From assembly GCA_035293765.1 (NCBI GenBank), contig DATGMF010000029.1:33822-97821 (forward strand): a stretch of DNA of 64,000 nt, written 5' to 3'. The notes beneath the pieces are model-generated. The model was not told the origin of the DNA, ran no database searches, and was given only the letters and a program-made list of their open reading frames with translations. Shown here in pieces: positions 51,101 through 60,900 of the stretch (within the stretch, counting starts at the first letter, position 1; each line of letters begins with the position of its first letter). The position numbers and the translations under genes were made by a program. This stretch comes from DASRHT01 sp035293765 (lineage in GTDB: Bacteria; Chloroflexota; Ktedonobacteria; Ktedonobacterales; Ktedonobacteraceae).

Positions 51101-52404
51101 TGGTCGCCTATGGCGTCCTCTTGCTAGAGCGCCGGGCGGCGTGGCAGTGGTTAGTGGTGGGTTTTACTGCCTGGGCTGCGATCCTGGCGTTGCGCACAAC
51201 TACTTGCCTGCCAATATTGCAGATAGACACTTTTCCAACATCCGTCGCTTCGGTTTGTAGCGTGCAGGTGCAAACAACTACCTGGTACCTTGTTGGCATT
51301 GCCTTTGGAGCCGCTATGCTAGGAATGCTCACAGGCCGCTTTATTAGCTATCCAATCAAAACGACCCTGATACATGCTGAATTGCAGGAGAAATTTGCCT
51401 GGAGCTGGTCATGGTATGCGAGTACGGCGGTGGCGATCATAGTGACCGTTTTATGGGGGTACGGGGTGAGAGCGTCCCTGCCGAACGGCCTGGAATTGAA
51501 CATCATGGGAGCCTTGATCGGGCTATCGCTGCTGGTTATGCTGGTGGAGCGTGTACCTGAATTACTGACAGTGACTGTTATGCTGGCTTTATGGAGCATT
51601 ACCCGCACCCACTGGCCGCTCTGGCAGCAAATGATGGCTTATAGCGTGCTCTGGACGCTGGTTTTTGCTGCGCAGTTCCTCTGGAAGATGCTCACGCCCG
51701 CGATTCGTCTATTAGAGCCGATGCGCCTGTATTCACTGGTGAGCATTGGCGGGCAGGTCCTGGTGGTGCTGGCGATTATCCTGCAAGGCGGTCTCTCTGC
51801 TGACGCTGGCCTGCTGGCGCACGTCGGAGCTGGCTCACTCTTCGTCCTGGCGCTCCTCCTGTTCTTGTACGGATATATCCAGCCTGATAGCGAGAGCCGC
51901 CTCTGGTTCTACTATAGCGCCGGTCTGTTGCTCTCGCTGGTCGCGTCATGGGAACTGGCGGCGTTCCGGCAAACCCAGGCCGATAGGCTCACCCTGGTTC
52001 CGGCCTCTTACCTGATCGTCATTGCTCCGTTCATCGCCCGCGATCAGAGCTTGTCTCGTCACCGCATGGTTGGACCAGCTTGCTCCATTGCGGGGGCTGC
52101 GCTGCTGTTATTGCCCATGCTCTGGTTGAGTTTTAGCCAGGATAACCTTCAGCCGACGCTCATCCTGTCCGGTGAATCGCTGCTCCTGCTGGTTTTGGGC
52201 GTTGCCACCCATCAGCGTTTCTTCGTCCTGAGTGGGGCGGGTCTGATCATTGTGAGCGCCATCCATGCGTTGTTCTTGCCGTCGTTAGGCATTCCTTTTT
52301 TCTTAGCCATCATCATGGCAGGGATAATATTGCTGGGTATCGCCACCGGCCTGACCCTGGCTCGTCATCGACTGTCCTCGCTGTGGTCGCAAACGGAGCC
52401 GTGA
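48199..52404 (+). CDS. Giant multi-pass membrane protein with N-terminal zinc ribbon
   Basis: 1401 residues. Two CxxC pairs (CDCCGLP and CPRCGYP, within residues 10-31) form a zinc ribbon. A charged helix and a Pro/Val-rich linker to about residue 155 follow. Then comes an almost unbroken series of 30 or more hydrophobic segments to the end. No catalytic motif or known transporter signature is seen. The architecture recalls DUF2157/DUF2339-like integral membrane proteins, but this is a similarity of layout only. AAAGGAAG precedes the ATG. A strong terminator follows. Function unknown. Confidence 0.82.
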   Translation: MIMSMSGTHCDCCGLPLSPQMGEDCPRCGYPIAVFKEEQFLISSLRDLRRVADHGGANMTVRQLIVRYQSRLNFLQQVEMAPASIAAPPVVPVPEAEKVQSPVQLATTLPPVKMQEPAQPVAPVVRPSISPVTPIGRPPVQPAATRPSPVREVPTRVFSLKAFFADQTINIVVSLAAFLILIGTLGYVATNSNLSNLFLSFVVMFIAHAVFGLIGTLAYWFRSRLSSLRIIAAVYTTIFALLVPLVGFSGYRLVAGHLVELSPAALVAIAAMYAAIVYGALAVYQKFAPFGYLSVVAQAVATLAVASAFNLNYWWWPSVLMFPAFLALLALPDRVDNAEPLTGTWAILREPVRALMLACVGVCGIGAILIYLYSLGFDLVHQAQSEIRFSLLCVLLLLLAWVCLFVWQTRRTQWAQGIPYLFLASTLAFAYAFEFRLIGYVLLLTAAAVFYHGLTLLAPQFLRRYGRPDQHMEGLSLALVAVVPLIAAPLLPVEVLLRAYAPFFHAAPLNWETLAEIIALLVGVTVTLSVALHHTGWQRTPETSQKQWPWLLLLSGFLLNWAYGLIGVSLAPEPVWWFLTLTLVLVVCAVATRHLVGPAWANPVEVLALAEAVVTIGLGLGNIDRSIFLLFFFAALSYGVLLYQRRQGWLFLPLMLMLLASPFLLSRMRVLLVACMVLPFVSAIIRNFITDRWNVVRVSDQAEAKPGSMLPWEWPVVVSAILYGLIFTTGDSLVSTSVVQGWLSIKFSFAQEMAVLAVVWYGAATLARVKWWLVIAMAFAVIGLLMSTNPFWALAWLAPLLALLAFGVSRMAGRDWALPIYGIALFAAIMMGLAGYNQQEVPAATWALLLFALLIYLIGVVENAQILMWLAPFFAVWSVYDSGLLGDLYRPPLVALACAALGGGVSALRFVKVNETMAAWQRELLRYALPIYATALAAAVLTGVYGALQGVNHPFYAAVPDALLLYALVAYGVLLLERRAAWQWLVVGFTAWAAILALRTTTCLPILQIDTFPTSVASVCSVQVQTTTWYLVGIAFGAAMLGMLTGRFISYPIKTTLIHAELQEKFAWSWSWYASTAVAIIVTVLWGYGVRASLPNGLELNIMGALIGLSLLVMLVERVPELLTVTVMLALWSITRTHWPLWQQMMAYSVLWTLVFAAQFLWKMLTPAIRLLEPMRLYSLVSIGGQVLVVLAIILQGGLSADAGLLAHVGAGSLFVLALLLFLYGYIQPDSESRLWFYYSAGLLLSLVASWELAAFRQTQADRLTLVPASYLIVIAPFIARDQSLSRHRMVGPACSIAGAALLLLPMLWLSFSQDNLQPTLILSGESLLLLVLGVATHQRFFVLSGAGLIIVSAIHALFLPSLGIPFFLAIIMAGIILLGIATGLTLARHRLSSLWSQTEP

Positions 52405-52418
52405 AAGCGATAGATGAT

Positions 52419-52469
52419 AAAAAGGTCAGAGGATACAGGTTGCTTACCTGTGCATCCTCTGACCTTTTT
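52419..52469. terminator. Very strong bidirectional terminator
   Basis: A 16-bp stem, AAAAAGGTCAGAGGAT (52419-52434) with its complement (52454-52469), extended by CAGGT/ACCTG inside, ending in TTTTT on both strands. Confidence 0.9.
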
Positions 52470-52764
52470 GCTTTTGCAGAAAGATTTTGTGGCAATAATA
52501 GGCAAGTCGGGGGATATGGCGGAGCAATGTTTCGATTAGCTGTATCAATGCATGCTCGTTGTGATATCATGGTGAAGAACACCAAAGCAGATTGATTCGA
52601 TATTTATCTGACTATGACCGGCGAATTAAACGAGCGTTTCGTGAATGATAAACACTTGTCGGAAAAAGCAATCTTAAAAAGAATTATTTTATAGGAGAAG
52701 AGCTGGTAGTAGCGTCGAAAATAGATGTAGTAACCGGTTCGTTCTACTTATTGAGGAGGAAGTT
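52470..52764. other. Intergenic region before the acidic protein gene
   Basis: 295 bases, relatively A+T-rich, between the terminator and the acidic protein gene. It must contain that gene's promoter, but no hexamer pair stands out. No repeat or RNA structure was seen. Confidence 0.35.
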
Positions 52765-53589
52765 ATGGAGATTTCGTTACGGCTGGATACGTTAGGAATG
52801 GTGGAAATGCGCTATTTGCGCGGTCGAGAACGCTACCGGGATTGGCCTCAATTTCAGTTACTTGCTGCATCACGCCAGGCAAGAGTCCTCGCCTACTTTA
52901 CTCATGATGTTGCGGAACAATTGCACCAGCAAATATTAATGGTAGAAGCGGCTGTGGGACTGGGGGACGAAGATGAAGAAGAGGAAGAAGACGAGGATCA
53001 AATCCCAAACGGAGATGAGGGAGATCATGAAGAGAATCTGACGCCTGCGGAACGCGAAAGCAGCGCCTTCTCTCCAGCTTTTGCTCAGGCGCTCAAACAG
53101 CTGAACGAGCTTGCCCGCCAGCGCTTGCCCGACGCTGGCTCCGGCACCACCAGCAATCAGGTAACAGGAGAACTGACGGGAGATATTGAGACCGGGACGG
53201 AGGAAGATGATGCTTTAGAGCAATTGCAAGACGCCTTTGCTCAGATGATGGAGGTGGTGCGCGAGCTTGCCGAAGAAATGTCAACGGACGCGCTCAAGAT
53301 CACCGGGCGCTTCAAATGCGCTCGCACAAGTATTGAATTCATCCCCAGAGCCACGGCACATGAGGAAGACGACGAAGACGACGAAGATATAGAGCTGTCC
53401 TCGGGTGAGGGCATACTGGATATAGAAGTGGAACTCGTCATGGTGCTGCAACTTTACGAGGAAGGGCATATTCGACCCGAAGATCTACCTGCCGTTGAAC
53501 TCCAGCTCGATGTTGACGATTTTGAACGTCTGCATGAGACACTCGATTACGCCCTGGAACGAGAGAGGCGCAGCCGCCGTCGCAGATAA
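52765..53589 (+). CDS. Highly acidic protein of unknown function
   Basis: 274 residues. An N-terminal segment with strands and helix (MEISLRLDTLGMVEMRYLRG ... VLAYFTHDVAEQLHQQIL), a first Asp/Glu tract (about 72-92), a helical middle (FAQALKQLNELARQRL, LEQLQDAFAQMMEVVRELAEEM), a second acidic tract (about 197-208) and a C-terminal part ending in a very basic tail (ERERRSRRRR). GAGGAGGAAG precedes the ATG. The acidic tracts could mimic nucleic acid or bind basic proteins. No family recognised. Confidence 0.72.
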   Translation: MEISLRLDTLGMVEMRYLRGRERYRDWPQFQLLAASRQARVLAYFTHDVAEQLHQQILMVEAAVGLGDEDEEEEEDEDQIPNGDEGDHEENLTPAERESSAFSPAFAQALKQLNELARQRLPDAGSGTTSNQVTGELTGDIETGTEEDDALEQLQDAFAQMMEVVRELAEEMSTDALKITGRFKCARTSIEFIPRATAHEEDDEDDEDIELSSGEGILDIEVELVMVLQLYEEGHIRPEDLPAVELQLDVDDFERLHETLDYALERERRSRRRR

Positions 53590-53669
53590 CAGCGTCGTTT
53601 CTGCGATCCCTCTATGCTGAACTCTTTTCGCTTTCTTTTAAATCCATCACTGGAAAGGTAAAATTTTTT

Positions 53670-55388
53670 ATGTCCAGACCAATCGTACACCAGGAGTTTG
53701 AGCCCGCAAAAGGTGTGCTTTCTTACTATACCTACGAGGTCCTGACGCAATTGCTGCACGATCTAGTAGGAGCGTATCCGCGACTGGCAGAGATCGAGTC
53801 CATCGGCCAGAGTCTGGAGGGACGCGATCTCTGGGTGGTTACTTTGACCAATCAAGCTACCGGACCGGCTCTGGAGAAGCCTGCTTACTGGATCGATGGC
53901 AATACCCACGCTGGCGAGGTCACAGGCTCGACGGTTGTGCTCTATACCATCTGGTCGTACCTGAAAGATTACGGCAAAGATGAGACGGTGACGCGCATAC
54001 TGGATCGCTCCGCTTTATATTTGATGCCGCGCATCAGCGTTGATGGTGCGGAACGCTACCTCACTACTCCCTATTTTCTACGCAGCAGCACCCGCTTATA
54101 TCCCTATGAAGACGAGCGCGACGGGCTATACCCTGAAGATATCGATGGTGATGGACAGATCCTGGATATGCGCATCAAAGATCCCAATGGGGCCTGGAAA
54201 TGCTCCTCCAAAGATCCGCGCATTATGCGCCGCCGCGAGATCGATGAAGAGGGAGGCGAGTATTATCACCTGCTGACCGAAGGCTTAATCCGCAATTATG
54301 ACGGCTTTACTATCCCGGTCGCACCGCCACAACATGGGCTGGATATCAATCGTAACTATCCCTTTGAATGGGCGCCCGAAGGCACTCAGCGCGGCTCTGG
54401 CCCCTATCCCTTTTCGGAACCGGAGACCCGCGCCGAGGCCGAGTTCTGGCGCACCCATCCCAATATTTCCGGCTTCTTAACCTACCATACAACCTCCGGC
54501 GTACTCCTGCGACCGTATAGCACCCATCCCGACGAACAGATGCCTCCCGAAGATCTGGATGTTTTTAAGCTGATCGGTGAGCGTGGCACGCAAATAACCG
54601 GCTATCCCAGCGTCTCCACCTATCATGGGTTCCGCTATAGCTCCAAAGATGTCACTCATGGCGCGATGGATGACTATGTCTACGATCATCTGGGCTGGTT
54701 TGGCTTCACCACCGAGCTATGGGGTATGCCAACCGAAGCTGGCGTTGGTCCCCGCGACTTCATTGCCTGGTTTCGCTGGCATCCAGAGGAAGACGATCTT
54801 AAATTGATGCGTTGGAATGATGAGGTGATGAATGGAGAGGCATTCCAGGATTGGCAGCCATTCGACCATCCACAACTGGGGCCTGTAGAGATTGGCGGCT
54901 GGCGTGATAAGCTCTATGGACAAAACGTCCCGCTCAAGTTTCTGGCCGCAACCTGTGAGAAACATGCCCGTTTCACCCTGGCCCATGCGGCGCTCTGTCC
55001 TTACCTGAGCATTCGTCATTTGCAGGTAGAGCCGCAGGGCGATGGACTTTTTCACGTTGTTGCGGTAGTAGAGAATAACGGCTTCCTACCCACCTATACC
55101 AGCAAAAAGGCTCTGGAGCGCAAGGCTGTGCGCCCGCTAGAGGTCGAGCTAACCTTGCCGGAAGACGTGAGTATTGTTACCGGGCAACAGCGCCAGACGG
55201 TCGAGCATCTTGAAGGCCGCTCAAACAAGCTCTGGGCATGGTTTAGCTCCGCCTCACCAACGGATAACCGTTGCAAAGTAGAATGGCTGCTCAAAGGCCC
55301 GGCGGGAGCCGGTGTCGATCTTACGGTTCGTTCGCAGCGGGCGGGGACGATACATCGAGCTTTTACTCTAGCGCGGTCCGAAGCGTAA
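53670..55388 (+). CDS. M14 family zinc carboxypeptidase
   Basis: 572 residues. Zinc ligands H80 and E83 in GNTHAGEVTG and a third histidine in FLTYHTTSG; the catalytic glutamate is probably in GFTTELWG. NRNYPFEW contains the substrate-binding asparagine-arginine pair. The last 120 residues form a beta-rich extra domain. There is no signal peptide, so it appears cytoplasmic, unlike many secreted M14 enzymes. It is followed by an S9 peptidase gene in the same direction 197 bases on, which suggests a shared role in peptide breakdown. Confidence 0.93.
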   Translation: MSRPIVHQEFEPAKGVLSYYTYEVLTQLLHDLVGAYPRLAEIESIGQSLEGRDLWVVTLTNQATGPALEKPAYWIDGNTHAGEVTGSTVVLYTIWSYLKDYGKDETVTRILDRSALYLMPRISVDGAERYLTTPYFLRSSTRLYPYEDERDGLYPEDIDGDGQILDMRIKDPNGAWKCSSKDPRIMRRREIDEEGGEYYHLLTEGLIRNYDGFTIPVAPPQHGLDINRNYPFEWAPEGTQRGSGPYPFSEPETRAEAEFWRTHPNISGFLTYHTTSGVLLRPYSTHPDEQMPPEDLDVFKLIGERGTQITGYPSVSTYHGFRYSSKDVTHGAMDDYVYDHLGWFGFTTELWGMPTEAGVGPRDFIAWFRWHPEEDDLKLMRWNDEVMNGEAFQDWQPFDHPQLGPVEIGGWRDKLYGQNVPLKFLAATCEKHARFTLAHAALCPYLSIRHLQVEPQGDGLFHVVAVVENNGFLPTYTSKKALERKAVRPLEVELTLPEDVSIVTGQQRQTVEHLEGRSNKLWAWFSSASPTDNRCKVEWLLKGPAGAGVDLTVRSQRAGTIHRAFTLARSEA

Positions 55389-55534
55389 CGCAATTGTACG
55401 AGAGGGAAGACGCAAGATTTTGCGATGTTTGGCATTTATTCATGCGACATATCACACTTGTGGAATTTATTGCAGGGGTTAAACTAACTATTGCAATGAA
55501 GTGTTCCGAGTTTTGCAGGGTAATGTCGTAGCGG

Positions 55535-55562
55535 TAGGGCAGGTGCAAGACCTGCCCCTACA
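55535..55562. repeat. Short intergenic hairpin repeat
   Basis: TAGGGCAGGT-x5-ACCTGCCCCTA (55535-55560) is a compact stem of the same style as the hairpins at 31575 and 57911. It stands 26 bases before the S9 peptidase start codon. Confidence 0.6.
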
Positions 55563-55585
55563 GTATAGTCAGAGAGGATAGTGAC

Positions 55586-57634
55586 ATGGCGAGAACGATT
55601 ACCATTGAAGATCTTTACCAGATCAAGTTCGTAAGCAGGCCGCGCATCTCTGCCGATGGGCAGCGAGTCGCTTTCGTTGTGACGACTATTGATGGCAACA
55701 AGCACGAGTACCGCTCTTCGATCTGGGTCGCTCCTGCTGCCGGTGGCGAAGCAAGACGGTTTACCTCCGGCCCGGCTAATACCAGTAGTCCGGCCTGGTC
55801 GCCCGATGGGCGCTGGCTAGCCTTCGTCTCCGAGCGTGAAGGAGAAACCACCGCTAAAGATCAGAAGGAGCAGAAGAAGCAGGGCAAGGGCAAGGGACAA
55901 ATCTGGATCATGCCCACCGATGGAGGAGAAGCGCGCCAACTGACTTTTATGGAGCATGGCGCAGGCGCTCCTGTCTGGTCGCCCGATAGCAAATATGTGC
56001 TTTTCAGCGCGCAGGTCGGTTCGACTGCTGAAGAGGACGAGGATGGCAAAGATGGCAAGCGCCTACCCAAAGCCCGCGTGATCGATAGGCTCTGGTACCG
56101 GCTCGACGGCGTTGGCTTTATTTACGAGCGTCGTTCCCATCTCTTCCTGATAGAGGCCGCTGGCGGCGAGCCGCAGCAGCTCACCGATGGCGATTGGGAC
56201 GATGGTGACGCTGCCTGGTCGCCCGATGGGACGCAGATCGTCTTTGGCTCGAATCGTCGTGATGATCGCTGGAAGTGGCCTGGTGACGATATTTATATAC
56301 TTTCACTAAAAGATGGGAAAACGGGGGAGTTGCGCTGTCTGACCGATGGCAAGCTGGGCTGTAACGCTCCTTCCTGGTCACCGGATGGCAAATCAATTGC
56401 CTTTGTGGGATCGCCTAAGGTGCGAGGCGCGGGTCACAACTGTCTCTATACTATCGCTGCCAATGCCGAGAATGCCGCTCCGACCAATATCTCGCAGGCG
56501 TTCGAGGGATCGTGCATGGACTGGACCAATAGCGATATCGGCGACGAGCACCTGGCGCCGCCGCCCGCGTGGTCAGCAGATGGCAAGACCCTCTACGTGC
56601 TCGCCTCTCATCGTGGCGCCGGTCGTATCTTTGCTATTCCTGTCACGGGTGCAAGCGCGCAGCCACGTACATTGACCCCCGGCGATGTCCATGTGCGCGA
56701 TTTCACGGTAGATGCTGCCAGCGATAAACTTGCCTTGTTGCTCGGTACCCCAACCAGTCCGCAAGAGATTTTCGTCTGCTCCACCACCTCTTCGGGCGAG
56801 ATGCGCCGCATTACCGCGACCAATGATGCGTTCTTCAACGAGTTGACACTCTCGCCCGTGGAGTATATGCCCTTCAAAGGTGTGGATGATTGGGATATTG
56901 ATGGCTGGATTATCAAGCCACCAGACTTCGATCCGGCCAGGAAGTACCCGCTGGTGGTAGAGATTCACGGCGGCCCGCATACGCAATACGGCTACGGCTT
57001 TTTCCACGAAATGCAAATGCTGGCGGCTGAGGGCTATGTGGTTTTCTACACCAATCCGCGTGGGAGCTGCGGCTATGGCTATGATTTCGCCAACGCGGTC
57101 CGTGGTGCCTGGGGTGAGAAAGACTCAATTGATATTATGATGGGGGTGGATGCCCTGGTGCAGCGCGGCTATATCGATGAGCAGAGATTGGCTGTTACCG
57201 GCGGCAGCTACGGCGGCTTTATGACCAACTGGCTGGTCGGTCATCACAACCGTTTCAAGGTCGCGATCACTGATCGCTGCGTCAGCAATATGGCGACGAT
57301 GTTCGGGACCAGCGATATCGGCTGGGACCTGGCTGAGGATAACCTGGATACGACGCCGTGGGAGGATCTGGACAAATACATGCACATGTCCCCGATAAAA
57401 TACGTCCAGAATATCCAGACGCCGCTGCTGATCATCCACAGCGAGCAGGATCTGCGCTGCAACATTGAGCAGGCCGAGCAACTTTTCGCCGCTCTCAAAT
57501 GGATGGGGCGCGAGGTCAAGTTTGTGCGCTTTGAGGGGCAGAGCCACGGCCTCTCGCGCGGCGGCCATCCAAAGATGCGCCTGGAACGCTTGCATCACAT
57601 CAAGGATTGGTTCGCAAAGTATCTGAAGCAGTAA
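55586..57634 (+). CDS. S9 family serine peptidase (prolyl oligopeptidase/acylaminoacyl-peptidase type)
   Basis: 682 residues. An N-terminal beta-propeller (about 1-400) shows repeated SPDGxxIAF/WSPDG TolB-like blades. The C-terminal alpha/beta-hydrolase has the nucleophile in GGSYGGF, the Asp in SEQDLRC and the His in GQSHGLSRGG. LVVEIHGGPHTQYG is the oxyanion segment. Such enzymes cut short peptides or remove acylated N-terminal residues. It is cytoplasmic, with no signal. A Lys-rich insertion (KDQKEQKKQGKGKGQ) sits in the propeller. GAGAGGATAG precedes the ATG. Confidence 0.94.
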   Translation: MARTITIEDLYQIKFVSRPRISADGQRVAFVVTTIDGNKHEYRSSIWVAPAAGGEARRFTSGPANTSSPAWSPDGRWLAFVSEREGETTAKDQKEQKKQGKGKGQIWIMPTDGGEARQLTFMEHGAGAPVWSPDSKYVLFSAQVGSTAEEDEDGKDGKRLPKARVIDRLWYRLDGVGFIYERRSHLFLIEAAGGEPQQLTDGDWDDGDAAWSPDGTQIVFGSNRRDDRWKWPGDDIYILSLKDGKTGELRCLTDGKLGCNAPSWSPDGKSIAFVGSPKVRGAGHNCLYTIAANAENAAPTNISQAFEGSCMDWTNSDIGDEHLAPPPAWSADGKTLYVLASHRGAGRIFAIPVTGASAQPRTLTPGDVHVRDFTVDAASDKLALLLGTPTSPQEIFVCSTTSSGEMRRITATNDAFFNELTLSPVEYMPFKGVDDWDIDGWIIKPPDFDPARKYPLVVEIHGGPHTQYGYGFFHEMQMLAAEGYVVFYTNPRGSCGYGYDFANAVRGAWGEKDSIDIMMGVDALVQRGYIDEQRLAVTGGSYGGFMTNWLVGHHNRFKVAITDRCVSNMATMFGTSDIGWDLAEDNLDTTPWEDLDKYMHMSPIKYVQNIQTPLLIIHSEQDLRCNIEQAEQLFAALKWMGREVKFVRFEGQSHGLSRGGHPKMRLERLHHIKDWFAKYLKQ

Positions 57635-57965
57635 ATCATCTCACGCTGCCCTGCATTTGTATGAGTGTGGGGTAGCGCTCCAACTCTTATCAATCCTTTC
57701 GTGGCCCGATATGCAGGTTTTTCTTGAGAGTGTGTCTGATTTCTGAGTGTCTTCGCCCTTTCGTAGCAAAGCTGCAAAGGTGTTGTGGAGGGGTGGCGGA
57801 AACATGTGCTTCGCGCATGTTTCCGCCACCCCTCCACAACACGACGCGCGTCGCAGACGCGCGCTTATGCTAAGAAGCAAACACACAGACTTGCTTATAT
57901 GTGTGGGCGTAGGGGCAGGGCTGGCCCCTGCCCAGTGAACGAACTCTGGGGAGGAAGATCTGGCG
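57635..57965. repeat. Cluster of intergenic palindromes, including a 61-bp fold-back
   Basis: 331 bases without a gene. 57781-57841 is a nearly perfect palindrome: about 29 pairs around a TTC loop, with one G-U. Behind it come a GCGCGTC-GCA-GACGCGC hairpin (about 57846-57863) and a GGGCAGGG-x5-CCCTGCCC stem (57913-57920 with 57926-57933). The large fold-back could be a small non-autonomous element or a very stable terminator. Confidence 0.75.
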
Positions 57966-60900
57966 ATGCCTGAAGAGAGAAAACTGGTCAGTATCCTTTT
58001 TGCCGACGTCTCCGGCTCAACCGCGCTGGGCGAAAGCCTTGATCCTGAAGATGTGCGCACGCTGATGAGGCGCTATTACGAGCATGCTCGCCGCGTGGTC
58101 GCTGCACATGGGGGCACGATTGAAAAGTTTATTGGGGATGCCGTTATGGCCGTTTTTGGCCTGACTCAGGCCCACGAAGACGACGCCGAACGCGCTCTCG
58201 CGGCGGCCCTGGCCTTGCGCGCCGCCGTTGCCAACGATGAGATCCTGGGTGAGACTTTTCAATTGCGTATGGGCGTCAATACTGGCGAGGTTGTCGCGAC
58301 CAGCGATCTCTCAACCGGCGATTTTCTGGTGACGGGAGATACTGTCAATGTGACTGCTCGTTTGCAGCAGCACGCCAGTCCAGGCGAGATCATCGCGGGT
58401 GAGCGCACCTTCAACTCGGCCCAGAGCGCGTTTCTCTTTGATGAACCGGGCCTGATCTCGGTGAAAGGGAAAAGCCAGCCTTTGCGGGCCTATCCGCTCA
58501 GTGGCGCGCGTGAGGCGCGAATTGTCAATCGACCCCCATTTGTAGGCAGAAAACAGGATTTAATGCAACTTGCTCTGCTGGAGGCACGCGTCATCGAAGA
58601 GCGACGCCCGCAACTGGTTTCGATTGTGGCTCCGGCTGGCACAGGCAAGACGCGCCTGCTGGAAGAGTTTCTGCGGCGCCTCGATCCCGAAGAGGGCTTC
58701 CAGACGGCAATGGTGCGCTGCCTCCCCTATGGACAGACCCTCACTTACTGGCCTCTGCGCGGCCTGCTCGATGGCCTGATGCGTGGCGAAGAGGTCGCCA
58801 AGCCTCAGATTATGACGGTCTTCACCCAGGCTGGCTATCAAACGGAGGATGCTTCGCGCCTCTCCGATCTGATCCTGGCAACGCTGGGCATCGAAAGTGA
58901 TGCCACGGGCACAACTGATCGTGAGAGCATCTTCGCCGCCTGGCGCCTGCTGATCGAAGCCTTTGCATATCAGGCTCCGCGTATCCTCATTTTTGAGGAT
59001 CTGCACTGGGCCAGCGAGAGCATGCTGGACCTGGTGGAGCATGTTACGCACCAGCATACTCATGCGCAGGTTCTATTAATCGTGCTCAGCCGTCCCGAGT
59101 TGCTGGATCGCCGTCCGGCATGGGGAGGCGGACGCCAGAACTTCACCGCCATCGCTTTACAGCCGCTGACATCAGCCCAGACGCACGATCTGGTAGAGAA
59201 ACTCTCTACGAACCTGCCGGAGGAGACGCGCCAGGAGATCGCGGACCGTTCGGGCGGCAATCCCTTCTTTGCGTTGGAACTGGTGCGCGGTCTGGCGGAG
59301 CGAGGTCTGTCAGGGGAAGCTGCAACCCTTGATCGTTTGCCTGATACCGTTCACGCGGCAGTCCAGGCACGGATCGATCTGCTCACGCGTCTGGAGCGCA
59401 TGGTGCTCCAGGTCGCCTCTGTTGTCAGTCGCGCCATCCGCCTTCCTATGCTGCACGCCATCCTGAGCGAGTACAGTTTGCAAGAGATCGAGACGGCTCT
59501 AGATGGGCTGCTCTCGCGCGATATGCTGACCTTATCGGCGGGCGACGTATACGCTTTTCGTCATATTCTCATTCGCGACGTGGCTTACAACACCATCTCC
59601 CGTGCGCAGCGCATTCTGCTGCATAGCAAAATCGCTGCCTGGCTTGAAGCAACCGAAGCGGATCAACTAGATGCTTTCGCTGCCCTTATCGCCTACCATT
59701 ATCGCGAAGCCGTTCTGCTGGCGCGCCAATCGGCCATCCCCAAACCATTGCCCCATGAGACGGAGCGCGCCCTCTTTTTCCTGGAAAGAGCAGGTGTGCT
59801 GGCAGCCCGTTCCGGCGCATTTGTCGAAGCAAAAGATTATCTGCGCAACGCTATTGCTCTCGCTCCTGAAGCCGAACAATTGCGCCTTTACGAGTGTTTG
59901 GGCGATAGCCTCATCTGGGGAGACGCGGTGGCTGAAGCTTATAAAAGTGCGCTGGAATGCTGGCGAAGCGAAGGCGAACAAGATCCCTTGACCGGAGCAC
60001 GTCTGATGCGTAAGCTCTACTCCGCCTATCGTAAGGTAATAGAGGCTCCGAAAGAAGAAGAACGCGAAGCCCTCTGGAGCCTGGCTCAGCAACTCGCGGA
60101 ACAGGCAGGAGATGAGGCAGAGCTATGGCGCTTTCGCATCGCGGCTCTGGGTCGATACATTTCAGAAGCATTGAAGCGAGGGACTATTGATGAGAAGGAA
60201 GCGCGCGAGAAGCTCCTCATCTGCCAGGAGGCGGCAGCGTTTTTTGAGCAACGAGAAGACTGGGCTATGCTCAATGATGCCCTGGATGGATGGGTAACAT
60301 TTTTAGAAACCATTGGAGAACATGTTGATGCGCTGGCCGTTTGCCGTCGTCGTCTGGCAATTCCTGGCATTGCCACTTTCGAGCGTGGTGATATTGCAAC
60401 CACAATGGGGGGCATCTACTTTCTGCTAGGTGATTATGATCGCTGTTTCACTAATATACGGGAAACCCTGGCTGCACTGCATCCCGGTGAGCCTATCGAG
60501 TACTTTGCTGGAGCAGTCTCGATAGCGATGTGGGCTTTGTATGTTTCAGGGCAATGGGATGAGAGTCCTCCCTTGCTCAAAGCCATCGAACAGATCTGGG
60601 AACGGCTGCAATTGCGCCCTGGTGCGGGTAAAGTGGTGCAAGATGGCTATATGGCCTGGCTGTTGCTGGCAAAAGCTCGTGAAGATCGTCCAGTGTTGGA
60701 TATGGCTACTTCTGTGATCGAGCGTATATTCTACGGAGACGAGGATATGAAAAGTTTTCTTGCTGTTATGCGCGACGATGACTTGAGCAAGTTAAATGTG
60801 GATGTTCTTTCAGCAGGTGTCACAGGGCTGCTCTTATCGTTCTTTAGCGAAGCAAATGTGCCTGCCCCGGCGAAATTGATGCAATCTCCAGTTTTTCAGA

